In this document: piece by piece, positions 55,344 through 63,588 of the stretch
How the letters are laid out: every line of letters begins with the position of its first letter
How positions within the stretch are numbered: the stretch's first letter is position 1
From: Bacteroidales bacterium
Lineage (GTDB): Bacteria; Bacteroidota; Bacteroidia; Bacteroidales; UBA4417
Direction of reading: 5' to 3'
Assembly: GCA_016707785.1 (NCBI GenBank)
Contig: JADJGZ010000010.1
Coordinates: 1 to 64,000 of the forward strand
DNA: 64,000 nt
Position numbers and translations under genes: made by a program
The notes under the pieces: generated by a model
The model's database searches: none
What the model saw: the letters and a program-made list of their open reading frames with translations, nothing else
What the model was told of the DNA's origin: nothing

Positions 55344-56216
55344 TTATTGCCCCTTCTGTACTACCCACATCCCCCCAAGCATCAGCATACAACCCATTAG
55401 ACCCTGAAAAGAAAGCGTTTCACCAAGCAATAACCATCCACCGATAGCAGCAAATACAGTTTCAAAGCTCAGGATAATCGTTGCATAAGTCGGATGTACA
55501 TGCCGCTGGGCAAATACCTGTAAGGTGTAAGCAATTCCTACTGACATCAGTCCGCCATATAAGAGGGGTAGAGCTGCATCCAGAATGGGCTGGTATTCAA
55601 TGGTTTCAATGAGGCCAGCAGTAAATAAGCTGAGAATGGCACAGACAGCAAATTGAATAACAGAAATCTTAAGTGGTGAATGGTTGACAACCAGTCGATT
55701 GATCAATTGAACATGAACTGCCCAGAAAACAGCAGAAATCAATATCAGCAAATCACCTTTGCTAATGCTCAGTTTTTCATTTACTGTAAGTAGAAAAAGT
55801 CCTGCTACTGCCAGTATTGCCCCTGCCCAGGTATACTTGTGTATATGCTGGCCGATAAGTATTCCGAGTATCGGGACAAAAATCACATACAATCCGGTGA
55901 TAAATCCTGCTTTTCCTGCTGAGGTCCACACCATTCCTGCCTGCTGAAGAGATGCCCCGATGAACAGGACGACACCTGCAATAATCCCCGCTTTCAGATG
56001 ACTGAAGTTAGTGGATGTAATTTCGGATTTTTCAGGTTTTAAATAGATCAATAGCGGAAGCAGTGAGAGGCTCCCCAGGGCAAACCTGATGCCATTAAAG
56101 GTAAAAGGGCCAATAAATTCCATCCCTTTTCGCTGCGCTACAAAGGCAAAACCCCAGATAGCTGCAGTAATCCACAGCATACTGATAGCTTTTTTATTGT
56201 TTTGGCCTGGCTTCAC
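55344..56216 (-). CDS. EamA/DMT family transporter
   Basis: The protein has 290 residues with ten predicted membrane helices in two EamA halves. The first starts AISMLWITAAIWGFAFVAQRKGMEFIGPFTFNGIRFALGSL, the second ISAVFWAVHVQLINRLVVNHSPLKISVIQFAV. It ends with the conserved ILSFETVFAAIGGWLLLGETLSFQGLMGCMLMLGGM. Drug/metabolite transporters of this type move small solutes. The substrate is unknown. The gene lies 66 bp upstream of pdxB and is divergent from pepE. Confidence 0.88.
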   Translation of the reverse strand: MKPGQNNKKAISMLWITAAIWGFAFVAQRKGMEFIGPFTFNGIRFALGSLSLLPLLIYLKPEKSEITSTNFSHLKAGIIAGVVLFIGASLQQAGMVWTSAGKAGFITGLYVIFVPILGILIGQHIHKYTWAGAILAVAGLFLLTVNEKLSISKGDLLILISAVFWAVHVQLINRLVVNHSPLKISVIQFAVCAILSLFTAGLIETIEYQPILDAALPLLYGGLMSVGIAYTLQVFAQRHVHPTYATIILSFETVFAAIGGWLLLGETLSFQGLMGCMLMLGGMWVVQKGQ

Positions 56217-56238
56217 TTTTTCGGTTCAGGGATTTAGT

Positions 56239-56246
56239 TATATTTG
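56239..56246 (+). promoter_or_regulatory. Bacteroidota -7 box for pepE
   Basis: TATATTTG is 22 bp before the ATG at 56269. Confidence 0.5.
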
Positions 56247-56268
56247 GCTTCCCAACAAACAGGAAGAT

Positions 56269-57006
56269 ATGATACCTATTGATGCGATGAAATTACTGCT
56301 TTTGAGCAACTCTACCAATGCCGGTGAAGAATACCTGGGCTGGCCAAAGCAAATCATTAAGGAATTTCTGGATAAATTTGAAGTCCGGAAGTGCCTGTTT
56401 ATCCCTTATGCAGGGGTAACCATTAACTTTAATGATTATACTGACAGAGTACGAAACGTATTTTCGCTTTTCAATTGCGAAGTAGTATCCATCCATACGC
56501 AGTCCGACCCGGTGCAAGCCGTTCAGGAAGCTGATTGTATTGTTGTTGGAGGGGGAAACACCTTTAGACTGGTTCAACTCATGCATGATAAAGGAATTAT
56601 GGCTCCTATCAGGGCAAAAGTACTGGCTGGTACACCCTTTATTGGCTGGAGTGCAGGTTCCAATGTAGCCTGCCCAAGTATGAAGACTACCAACGATATG
56701 CCCATTGTTCAGCCTGCCAGTTTTGATACCTTAAACCTGGTTCCATTCCAGATAAACCCTCACTATCTTGATATCAATCCGGAAGGCCATGGAGGTGAAA
56801 CCCGCGAACAGCGTATAGTAGAATTCCTTGAAGTTAACCGGAATATCAACGTGGTTGGGCTTCGGGAAGCTTGTGCCCTGTATTATGAATATGGTCACCT
56901 GTTTCTGAAAGGTAGCCGCCCTATGAGGATTTTCCATTATCATAATCCTCCTATCGAAGTAGATGGTGGACAAGACCTGGATTTCCTTCTTCATCCTGCT
57001 GTTTGA
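56269..57006 (+). CDS. pepE: Dipeptidase E (alpha-aspartyl dipeptidase, peptidase S51)
   Basis: The protein has 245 residues. It hydrolyses Asp-X dipeptides in the cytoplasm. The start at 56269 has AGGAAG just upstream. The ATG at 56287 (MKLLLLSNST) would match the E. coli start and is the alternative. GGGNTFRL and the serine nucleophile elbow GWSAGSN (Ser about 128) are present. Asp about 143 and His about 165 (INPHYLD) keep the spacing of the E. coli triad Ser120-Asp135-His157. The longer open frame to 56089 overlaps the divergent EamA gene and is rejected. Confidence 0.92.
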   Translation: MIPIDAMKLLLLSNSTNAGEEYLGWPKQIIKEFLDKFEVRKCLFIPYAGVTINFNDYTDRVRNVFSLFNCEVVSIHTQSDPVQAVQEADCIVVGGGNTFRLVQLMHDKGIMAPIRAKVLAGTPFIGWSAGSNVACPSMKTTNDMPIVQPASFDTLNLVPFQINPHYLDINPEGHGGETREQRIVEFLEVNRNINVVGLREACALYYEYGHLFLKGSRPMRIFHYHNPPIEVDGGQDLDFLLHPAV

Positions 57007-57154
57007 TTCTGATGATTTGACCGGGTTCAAAAGTTGAACGTGCTTCCGAAGTGACGTACTGGAGAACTTCCGCATCCTTTTCAAGTCAGGGAAATTTTTG
57101 TTTTCTTCTGGTAGAATCTGTTAGCCAACAAAGATATTGGTTCTGCTTTCTTTC

Positions 57155-57162
57155 TATCTTTG
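57155..57162 (+). promoter_or_regulatory. Bacteroidota -7 box abutting the guaA start
   Basis: TATCTTTG is followed by only CGGC before the guaA ATG at 57167. Transcription would start at or next to the ATG, giving a leaderless mRNA. The -33 element is weak. Confidence 0.55.
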
Positions 57163-57166
57163 CGGC

Positions 57167-58696
57167 ATGCATGAAACCATCCTGATTCTTGATTTCGGAT
57201 CTCAATATACCCAGCTGATAGCCAGGAGGGTACGAGAGCTGAATGTCTATTGTGAAATACATCCTTTCAATCATTTTCCTGCCATCACACCTGATATTAA
57301 AGGCGTTATTCTTTCCGGAAGCCCTTTTTCAGTCCGTGATTCAGGCTCCCCTGCTCCTGATTTGGCAGGTATCAAAGGTAATTTACCATTATTGGGGGTA
57401 TGTTACGGAGCCCAGTATCTGTCGCAAATTAGCGGTGGGGATGTACAAGCCTCAAATACACGCGAATATGGCAGGGCAAACCTTGAATTCATTCATACTG
57501 AGAATGAACTTTTGCAAGGTATGACTCCAGGTAGCCAGGTGTGGATGTCGCATGGCGATACCATTCAATCAATACCAGGGTCATTTCAAATCATTGCCAG
57601 CACCCGCGATGTTGAAATAGCAGGTTTCAAAATAGAAGGAGAACCTTCTTACGGTATCCAGTTCCATCCTGAAGTTTACCATTCAGTTGAAGGATCAGTA
57701 TTATTGAAAAACTTTGTTGTTGGCATCTGTGGATGCAGCCAATCATGGACTCCCGACCAGTTTGTAGAAAGTACAGTTGAGGACCTCCGCAAACAAATCG
57801 GGACCGATAAGGTTGTGCTCGGATTGTCAGGTGGGGTAGATTCTTCCGTTGCTGCGCTCTTACTGCATAAAGCTATAGGTACTCAACTCCACTGCATCTT
57901 TGTGGATAATGGCTTATTAAGAAAGAATGAATTTGAATCTGTCCTGGATTCATATCAGCATATGGGTTTAAATGTAAAGGGAGTCGATGCCAAAGGACTT
58001 TTCTATACAGCACTGAAAGGTATCACAGACCCTGAGTTGAAAAGAAAGGCTATCGGTAAAACCTTCATTGATGTTTTCGATTCCGAAGCCCATTATATTC
58101 GCGATGTTAAATGGCTTGCCCAGGGTACTATTTACCCTGATGTGATCGAATCGGTTTCCGTTAAAGGACCTTCTGCTACCATCAAATCCCATCATAATGT
58201 GGGTGGTTTGCCTGATTATATGAAACTCAAAGTGGTGGAACCGCTCAAAAGTCTTTTCAAAGATGAAGTCAGAAGAGTAGGCAAAACTCTCGGACTGGAA
58301 CCGGATATTTTGAATCGTCACCCTTTTCCGGGTCCCGGACTTGGTATCAGGATATTAGGGGATGTCACCGCTGATAAAGTCAAAACTCTCCAGGAAGCGG
58401 ATTACATCTATATCGAAGGCCTGAAAAGCCATGGCTTATATGACAAAGTCTGGCAAGCCGGTACAATACTTTTACCTGTGCATTCAGTAGGGGTGATGGG
58501 TGACGAACGGACCTATGAGAATGTAGTCGCATTAAGAGCTGTCGGTTCTACAGATGGAATGACAGCCGACTGGTCACATCTTCCTTACGAATTTCTTGCT
58601 GCCATCTCAAGTGAGATTATCAATAAAGTTAAAGGGGTAAACCGGGTGGTTTATGATATCAGCTCCAAACCTCCAGCCACTATTGAATGGGAATAA
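57167..58696 (+). CDS. guaA: GMP synthase (glutamine-hydrolysing)
   Basis: The protein has 509 residues. It converts XMP to GMP with glutamine and ATP. The start at 57167 (MHETILILDFGSQYTQLIARRVRE) is the family start. The class I amidotransferase domain has GVCYGAQYL (Cys about 79) and YGIQFHPEVYHS (His and Glu). The ATP-pyrophosphatase domain has the P-loop LSGGVDSSVAALL. The dimerisation domain contains RHPFPGPGLGIRILG and ends PPATIEWE. All are intact and of normal length. It is followed after 70 bp by a LysM protein gene, probably in one transcript. Confidence 0.97.
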   Translation: MHETILILDFGSQYTQLIARRVRELNVYCEIHPFNHFPAITPDIKGVILSGSPFSVRDSGSPAPDLAGIKGNLPLLGVCYGAQYLSQISGGDVQASNTREYGRANLEFIHTENELLQGMTPGSQVWMSHGDTIQSIPGSFQIIASTRDVEIAGFKIEGEPSYGIQFHPEVYHSVEGSVLLKNFVVGICGCSQSWTPDQFVESTVEDLRKQIGTDKVVLGLSGGVDSSVAALLLHKAIGTQLHCIFVDNGLLRKNEFESVLDSYQHMGLNVKGVDAKGLFYTALKGITDPELKRKAIGKTFIDVFDSEAHYIRDVKWLAQGTIYPDVIESVSVKGPSATIKSHHNVGGLPDYMKLKVVEPLKSLFKDEVRRVGKTLGLEPDILNRHPFPGPGLGIRILGDVTADKVKTLQEADYIYIEGLKSHGLYDKVWQAGTILLPVHSVGVMGDERTYENVVALRAVGSTDGMTADWSHLPYEFLAAISSEIINKVKGVNRVVYDISSKPPATIEWE

Positions 58697-58766
58697 TATC
58701 CCGGGAACCAGGCTCCGTTTTCTCAGATCCGCATGGACTGAGTCTTCAAAGTCAAAACTATCCAGC

Positions 58767-60725
58767 ATGAAAAGCAGATTTTTACTTCTTTCTATTCTAA
58801 CTCTCTTGCTTTTGCAATGGCCTGTCTATGCCCAGGATCCTGTGGTAAGAAGATCTGCAGTTGTCGAGCAGTATAAAGGGAATCCTTATTACCTGCATTT
58901 TGTAAAATCCGGTGAAACCATTACTGCCATAACCAAAGCCTATAATGTTTCAAAGAATGAACTGATTGCAGAAAATCCTTTTCTACAGGAAGGTCTCAAG
59001 GTTGACCAGGTACTTAGGATCCCTAAACGGGAAGTGGAAGAAATCACCCCTGAACCTGAACCTTCAGCTAAATCAGAAATTGCAAAACCTTCTGTTATTA
59101 GTGAAAAAACATATGTCGTAAAGAAGAAGGAAACGCTTTATGGGATTTCCAAAAAGTTTAATATCACTGTCGAAGACTTGCTTAGGGCGAATCCAGGCAT
59201 TACTGCACTCCAGGAAGGTATGGAACTAAAGATTCCATCTTCATCGGCTGATAAAAATCCGGATCCCATTATTCCTGCACAAAATACTGTCCTGAACAAA
59301 ACGATTGATTCGGATGAAAAGGACTATGAAATGATTAAAGTGGAACCCGGACAAACTGCGTATAGCCTTTCAAAAGCAAATAATATTACTGTTGAACAGT
59401 TTTATACGCTTAATCCTGATGCGCGTGAAGGATTAAAAGTTGATCAACTGGTAAAAATCCCTCGTTCTGATAATAGGTTAGTAAATAAGGTCGCAGAACA
59501 AGAAAAACTAAATAATGAACAGACTGAAAAGATAGAAGGAAATAAAACAGAGAGAATTCTGAATACCCGTAAATCTGTGTCAGGTATAATCCCGGATTCA
59601 TGCATAAATCTCACAAATCGTAATCGTACTTACCATATTGCTTTCCTGCTTCCTTTAGCCCTTGAAGAATCAGATAGTATTCTGGTTCAGACTGAAGATA
59701 ATGCCAAACCTTTGACTGAATTCAAAACTTTTGATTATTTCCAGTTCTATTGTGGATTGAAAATGGCTGCAGATTCCCTGGGAAAAATTGGCTTTAATGC
59801 TAAGATCCATGTATATGATGCTGATTCTGAAACGGATTCCCTTAAAATTAAGAAGGTTTTATACAAAAATGAATTGGCTTCAATGGACCTCGTGATCGGT
59901 CCGCTATTCGTTAAGAGTTTTGAGGTGGCTTCCAGGTATTCAAATAAGCATAAGATGAATATGGTGAATCCCTTGTCGCGAAGGGATAGGATCGTAGAGG
60001 GAAATCCTTTTGTAATCAAGGCACAACCTTCAGAAATAGCAATCGCTGATGAAATTGCTTCATTTGTTTCAAAGAAATACAAGGATGACAATATTGTGAT
60101 TATACGCAATGGAGTGAAGGAATTAAGTATCCTTTATGAGTCGTTAATCGCTGGTTTGCAGGGTGGTGGAGAAATTCCTGCAACAAAAATGAGAAAGGTA
60201 AACTACCAGACTGATGGATTTCAGGGAGTTACAAAAGCACTTGCTCCCGATAAGAAAAATGTTGTGATTATGCTGTCAGCAAACAGATCTCATATTCCCA
60301 ACTTTGTTTCCTTGCTACATAACTATGGAAAAGGAAAAGATATCACACTTATTGGAGTTCCTGGCTGGGAAAACCTTGATATTGAATCAGAATTTCTTGA
60401 AAAACTTGATTTTCATCAGGTTACTACTTCATATGTTAATTATGAGGACGAAAATGTGAAACTTTTTGTGAAACAGTTCAGGCAACTCTACAATACCGAA
60501 CCTGAAGTGGATAAACAAGCATTCCTCGGATATGACCTGGGATGGTATTTCTTCCAGGCATTAATGAATTTTGGACCTGACTTCAGTAACTGTCTTCCGG
60601 CTTTCAAAATGGATGGACTTCAATATGATTTTGATTTTAGCCGTGATTCTACTACTGACGGATTCCAGAACTATTCCTGTAAAATCATCAGGATTAAGGA
60701 TTATAAATGGATTGAGGCAGAATAA
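58767..60725 (+). CDS. Exported LysM protein with periplasmic-binding-protein (type 1) fold
   Basis: The product is about 652 residues from the ATG at 58767 (MKSRFLLLSILTLLLL...VYAQ signal peptide). Three LysM repeats are present: HFVKSGETITAITKAYNVSKNELIAENP, YVVKKKETLYGISKKFNITVEDLLRANP and IKVEPGQTAYSLSKANNITVEQFYTLNP. A lysine/glutamate-rich linker follows. A C-terminal domain (about 300-652) resembles type 1 periplasmic binding proteins: IAFLLPLALEE, LVIGPLFVKSFEVASRYSNKHKMNMVNPLSR and LIGVPGWENL. It probably binds peptidoglycan through LysM and a ligand or partner through the second domain. The role is unknown. It lies downstream of guaA. Confidence 0.82.
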   Translation: MKSRFLLLSILTLLLLQWPVYAQDPVVRRSAVVEQYKGNPYYLHFVKSGETITAITKAYNVSKNELIAENPFLQEGLKVDQVLRIPKREVEEITPEPEPSAKSEIAKPSVISEKTYVVKKKETLYGISKKFNITVEDLLRANPGITALQEGMELKIPSSSADKNPDPIIPAQNTVLNKTIDSDEKDYEMIKVEPGQTAYSLSKANNITVEQFYTLNPDAREGLKVDQLVKIPRSDNRLVNKVAEQEKLNNEQTEKIEGNKTERILNTRKSVSGIIPDSCINLTNRNRTYHIAFLLPLALEESDSILVQTEDNAKPLTEFKTFDYFQFYCGLKMAADSLGKIGFNAKIHVYDADSETDSLKIKKVLYKNELASMDLVIGPLFVKSFEVASRYSNKHKMNMVNPLSRRDRIVEGNPFVIKAQPSEIAIADEIASFVSKKYKDDNIVIIRNGVKELSILYESLIAGLQGGGEIPATKMRKVNYQTDGFQGVTKALAPDKKNVVIMLSANRSHIPNFVSLLHNYGKGKDITLIGVPGWENLDIESEFLEKLDFHQVTTSYVNYEDENVKLFVKQFRQLYNTEPEVDKQAFLGYDLGWYFFQALMNFGPDFSNCLPAFKMDGLQYDFDFSRDSTTDGFQNYSCKIIRIKDYKWIEAE

Positions 60726-60746
60726 TTCTGGATTAACCAATAACGT

Positions 60747-61595
60747 TTATGAGCCAGGAAGCAAGCGCTTTCTGGCTATTTTATTTTGGAAATATTTGTA
60801 AGTCCGGGCTAAAAGAAATAGCAACACAAAGACGAAAATAATGGTTGCCCCCGAAGGAATATTGAAATAATAGGAGGCTACCAATCCTGCTAATGATCCC
60901 ATGAAACTGATGAAAATGGAATAAATAATGATCCTGGAGAGATCTTTGGCAAACAGGTTGGCAGTGGATTGAGGAATGGTGAGAAAAGAGATAACAAGGA
61001 TAATCCCTGCAACCCTGATATGCAATACAATGGCCATCGAAACCAGGATGAAAAGCAGGTAATTAACGGTTTCAACAGGGGCATTGTGCGACCGGGCATA
61101 CTCCTCATCGAAAGATACAAAGAGGATAATCCTGTAAAAAAAGATAAAAACAATGAGGGTTACAACTGCAAGCAAGGCCATGAGATATAAATCCAGGGTA
61201 CTTACCGTAAGCAGGCTCCCAAAAAGATAGGTCATAAGATTGGGGGCATACCCGGGCGTGAGGAAAATAAAGATGATTCCGATAGCCATTCCCAATGACC
61301 AAAGTATGCCAATAGCTGAGTCCTCCCTGATCAGGCTCCGCCTTGATGCAACCCTGATTCCCAAGGCAGTTAAAGTGCTGAATACAAAAGCTCCGATAAG
61401 TGGATTAATTCCAAGAAAGTAACCTAACCCAATTCCACCAAAAGAAGCATGGGTGATACCTCCACTGATAAAAACCATCCTCCTGGCCACAATATACGAA
61501 CCGATAATTCCGCAGGAAATACTCGCCAGTAAAGCGGCTAACATAGCATTCCTTAGAAATTGGTATTCGAATATACCATTAAAAAAATCAATCAT
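60747..61595 (-). CDS. znuB: Metal (zinc/manganese) ABC transporter permease
   Basis: The product is about 282 residues from the ATG at 61595 (MIDFFNGIFEYQFLRNAMLAALLASI). An ATG four codons earlier is also possible. Eight to nine hydrophobic helices of the ABC-3 family are present, with IVARRMVFISGGITHASFGGIGLGYFLG and VAGIILVISFLTIPQSTANLFA as family hallmarks. Its start overlaps the end of znuC by eight bases (ATGATTGA), so translation is probably coupled. It is the last gene of the operon. Zn rather than Mn is favoured by the His-rich partner proteins. Confidence 0.92.
   Translation of the reverse strand: MIDFFNGIFEYQFLRNAMLAALLASISCGIIGSYIVARRMVFISGGITHASFGGIGLGYFLGINPLIGAFVFSTLTALGIRVASRRSLIREDSAIGILWSLGMAIGIIFIFLTPGYAPNLMTYLFGSLLTVSTLDLYLMALLAVVTLIVFIFFYRIILFVSFDEEYARSHNAPVETVNYLLFILVSMAIVLHIRVAGIILVISFLTIPQSTANLFAKDLSRIIIYSIFISFMGSLAGLVASYYFNIPSGATIIFVFVLLFLLARTYKYFQNKIARKRLLPGS
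60752..60777 (+). terminator. Intrinsic terminator after the guaA-LysM unit
   Basis: AGCCAGGAAGC pairs with GCTTTCTGGCT (one G-T pair) around AAGC and is followed by ATTTTATTTT. The hairpin lies within the last codons of the convergent znuB gene. Confidence 0.6.
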
Positions 61596-62343
61596 GGTGA
61601 TGGTCATGTTTTTGAAGAACGGTATGAGGTACATCCCCGTGGGTGATGATCTGTAAGGGACAATTATAGGATGCCAGCTGCTCTTCTGTAATGATATTGG
61701 ATTTATGATAATGAAGATAAGTGTTGACACAGGCAATTGTCTTCACAAAATATGAGATTGTGCCAACATCATGGGATACAATCATAATTGCCATTTTTTG
61801 ATTAAGCTTCCCTAGCAATTCATAGAGGTCACTTTCAAAACGATTGTCAACATAGGTGTTTGGCTCATCCAGGATCAGTAACCTTGGAGCCGATATCAAA
61901 GCCCTGCTGATAAAAACACGTTGTAACTGACCTCCGGAAAGTTCCATCGCTGTTCTTTTCGCTAAACCGGCTACTCCCATCTGATCAAGCAGTTCCATGG
62001 CTTTTTTCCTGTCGGCTGAACTGTAGCGGCCTAAACTCCCTTTTTCCGACATCAGCCCGGATAAAACAATATCCAGTACTGTTATCGGGAACTTACGGTC
62101 TACCAATGATTGTTGAGGCAGGTATCCTGCAAAACTCCCCGGCCGGTCATCATACCTTTTTACGAAACCTTGCAAGGGTTTTACCAGGCCAAGAATAATT
62201 TTAATCAGAGTGGTCTTCCCTCCTCCATTAGGTCCAATTACTCCAATAAAATCCTGGTCATATATCCTGAAATTTACGTCCCTAAGCACAATCTCCTGGT
62301 CATAACCGGCAGAAACATCATTCAGTTGGAGAAGTTCAGTCAT
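61588..62343 (-). CDS. znuC: Metal (zinc) ABC transporter ATP-binding protein
   Basis: The protein has 251 residues. Walker A is GPNGGGKTT, the Q-loop region YLPQQSL, the signature LSGGQLQRVFISRAL, Walker B LLILDEPNTYVD and the H-loop IVSHDVG. The protein ends in a His-rich tail KHDHHHD, which may bind metal. It starts 27 bp after the znuA stop and overlaps the znuB start. Confidence 0.94.
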   Translation of the reverse strand: MTELLQLNDVSAGYDQEIVLRDVNFRIYDQDFIGVIGPNGGGKTTLIKIILGLVKPLQGFVKRYDDRPGSFAGYLPQQSLVDRKFPITVLDIVLSGLMSEKGSLGRYSSADRKKAMELLDQMGVAGLAKRTAMELSGGQLQRVFISRALISAPRLLILDEPNTYVDNRFESDLYELLGKLNQKMAIMIVSHDVGTISYFVKTIACVNTYLHYHKSNIITEEQLASYNCPLQIITHGDVPHTVLQKHDHHHD

Positions 62344-62370
62344 TGGGTATGTTATCCTAAATAGTTTAAA

Positions 62371-63262
62371 TCAGTTTTGAGCAATAAGGTTAGCCAGCAA
62401 TATCATATTTTCATCCCAATTTCCGGCCATGGGGTCAAATACAATCACTTTTGCATTTAATTCCTTTGCGATAGCTTCAGCATGACGAACATCAAATTCC
62501 TTTGATATCAGGATGCTGTGAATGTTTTTCTCTCTTGCAAGCTGAATCAATTCTTTGATCCTGATGGCTGAAGGTTCTTTTCCTTCCTCTTCAATACTTA
62601 TTTGAGTCAATCCATAATCACGGGCAAAATAGGCAAGTGCCGGATGAAAAATCATAAAAGCTTTTCCCCTGGCTGGCTGAAAGAATCTGCCTGATCCGAT
62701 GATCAATTGAATCCATCAACTGATTAAAAGCTATCAGATTGGAATTATAAGACTCTTTTTTGGAAGAGTCAATGTTATTAAGTGCATTCACAATGGTACC
62801 TGCCTGGAGTTTCATCGCTGAAGGTGAAAGCCAGATATGGGGATCCAACCCTGAACCTTCGTGATTGTGGTTTTCTGCATCTTCGTGGTGATGTCCACCC
62901 AACAGATCAATGCCTTCACTGGTATTAATAACTGCCAATCCGGTTCTTGACTCGGTAAACCGCGGTAACCAGTTTCGTTCAAAATCCAGCAGACCTGTTG
63001 AGATGTAGAGTTCTGCATTTTCCAGGTTTCTCATATCTCCGGGCGTCGGTTCAAATGTTTCATGATTCGCGCCTGGAGGTAAAAGTACATTTACTTCAAA
63101 ATTATCCCCACAAAGTTGTTCTACAAGGAACTTCTGAGGCAAAATACTCACCGTGATCTTTCTGCTCTGGTGATTTATTTCCTTTTGATTGCATGAAGTT
63201 ATCAATATTGCAATCAAGAGGAAAATGATAAATGAGCTGCTCGAATGTATTTTTGTTTTCAT
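62371..63262 (-). CDS. znuA: Zinc ABC transporter substrate-binding lipoprotein, one-base frameshift
   Basis: The start at 63262 (MKTKIHSSSSFIIFLLIAILITSC) gives a lipoprotein signal with Cys in ITSC. The N-lobe has KITVSILPQKFLVEQLCGDNF and VLLPPGANHETFEPTPGDMRNL, then a His-rich loop GGHHHEDAENHNHEG and LDPHIWLSP. These are typical zinc-ligand positions. At a GGGGAAAA run near 62665 the frame slips. The C-lobe continues GKAFMIFHPALAYFARDYGLTQISIEEEGKEPS to the stop at 62371. The span of 892 bp is one base over a multiple of three, and removing one A restores a normal ZnuA. It captures zinc for ZnuBC. Confidence 0.85.
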
Positions 63263-63267
63263 TGCTA

Positions 63268-63275
63268 CAAAGGTA
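63268..63275 (-). promoter_or_regulatory. Bacteroidota -7 box abutting the znuA start
   Basis: The minus strand reads TACCTTTG and then five bases to the znuA ATG at 63262. This would give a leaderless transcript, as for guaA. No Zur box was recognised by eye. Confidence 0.55.
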
Positions 63276-63526
63276 ATTAAACCCAATTTACCTGTATACA
63301 AATATTACCTGACAATTCAATCAGACTGAAATGGTGTGAAAATACCTTTTGATGAAGCCTTTACCAGGTTTTACGAAATTTGAAGTTCACTGAATCCATT
63401 CTGGTGATTTTCTCTGCCAGTTTAGGGATTCCCAAGTTAAATAGCTTCATCACTGCAGAATTTGACGGTACCATGTTATATGCAGATGATGGTGATATGA
63501 AGGAATCATCATAAATAATTGCACGA

Positions 63527-63560
63527 TTTGTAGAACCATTGAAGGGAAATTTTAATTTTG
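63527..63560 (+). promoter_or_regulatory. Promoter of the Omp28-like gene
   Basis: TTTG at 63527-63530 and TAATTTTG at 63553-63560 fit the phylum's -33/-7 pattern (22-bp gap). They lie 28 bp before the ATG at 63589. The reverse-strand frame at 63361-63582 that covers this site is not supported as a gene. Confidence 0.5.
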
Positions 63561-63588
63561 AATTATAATCCAGCCAAAACAACCACTT

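Noticed and set aside
63361..63582. Minus-strand frame of 73 residues upstream of the Omp28-like gene
   Set aside because: It covers the promoter of the Omp28-like gene and has no ribosome site or recognisable motif.
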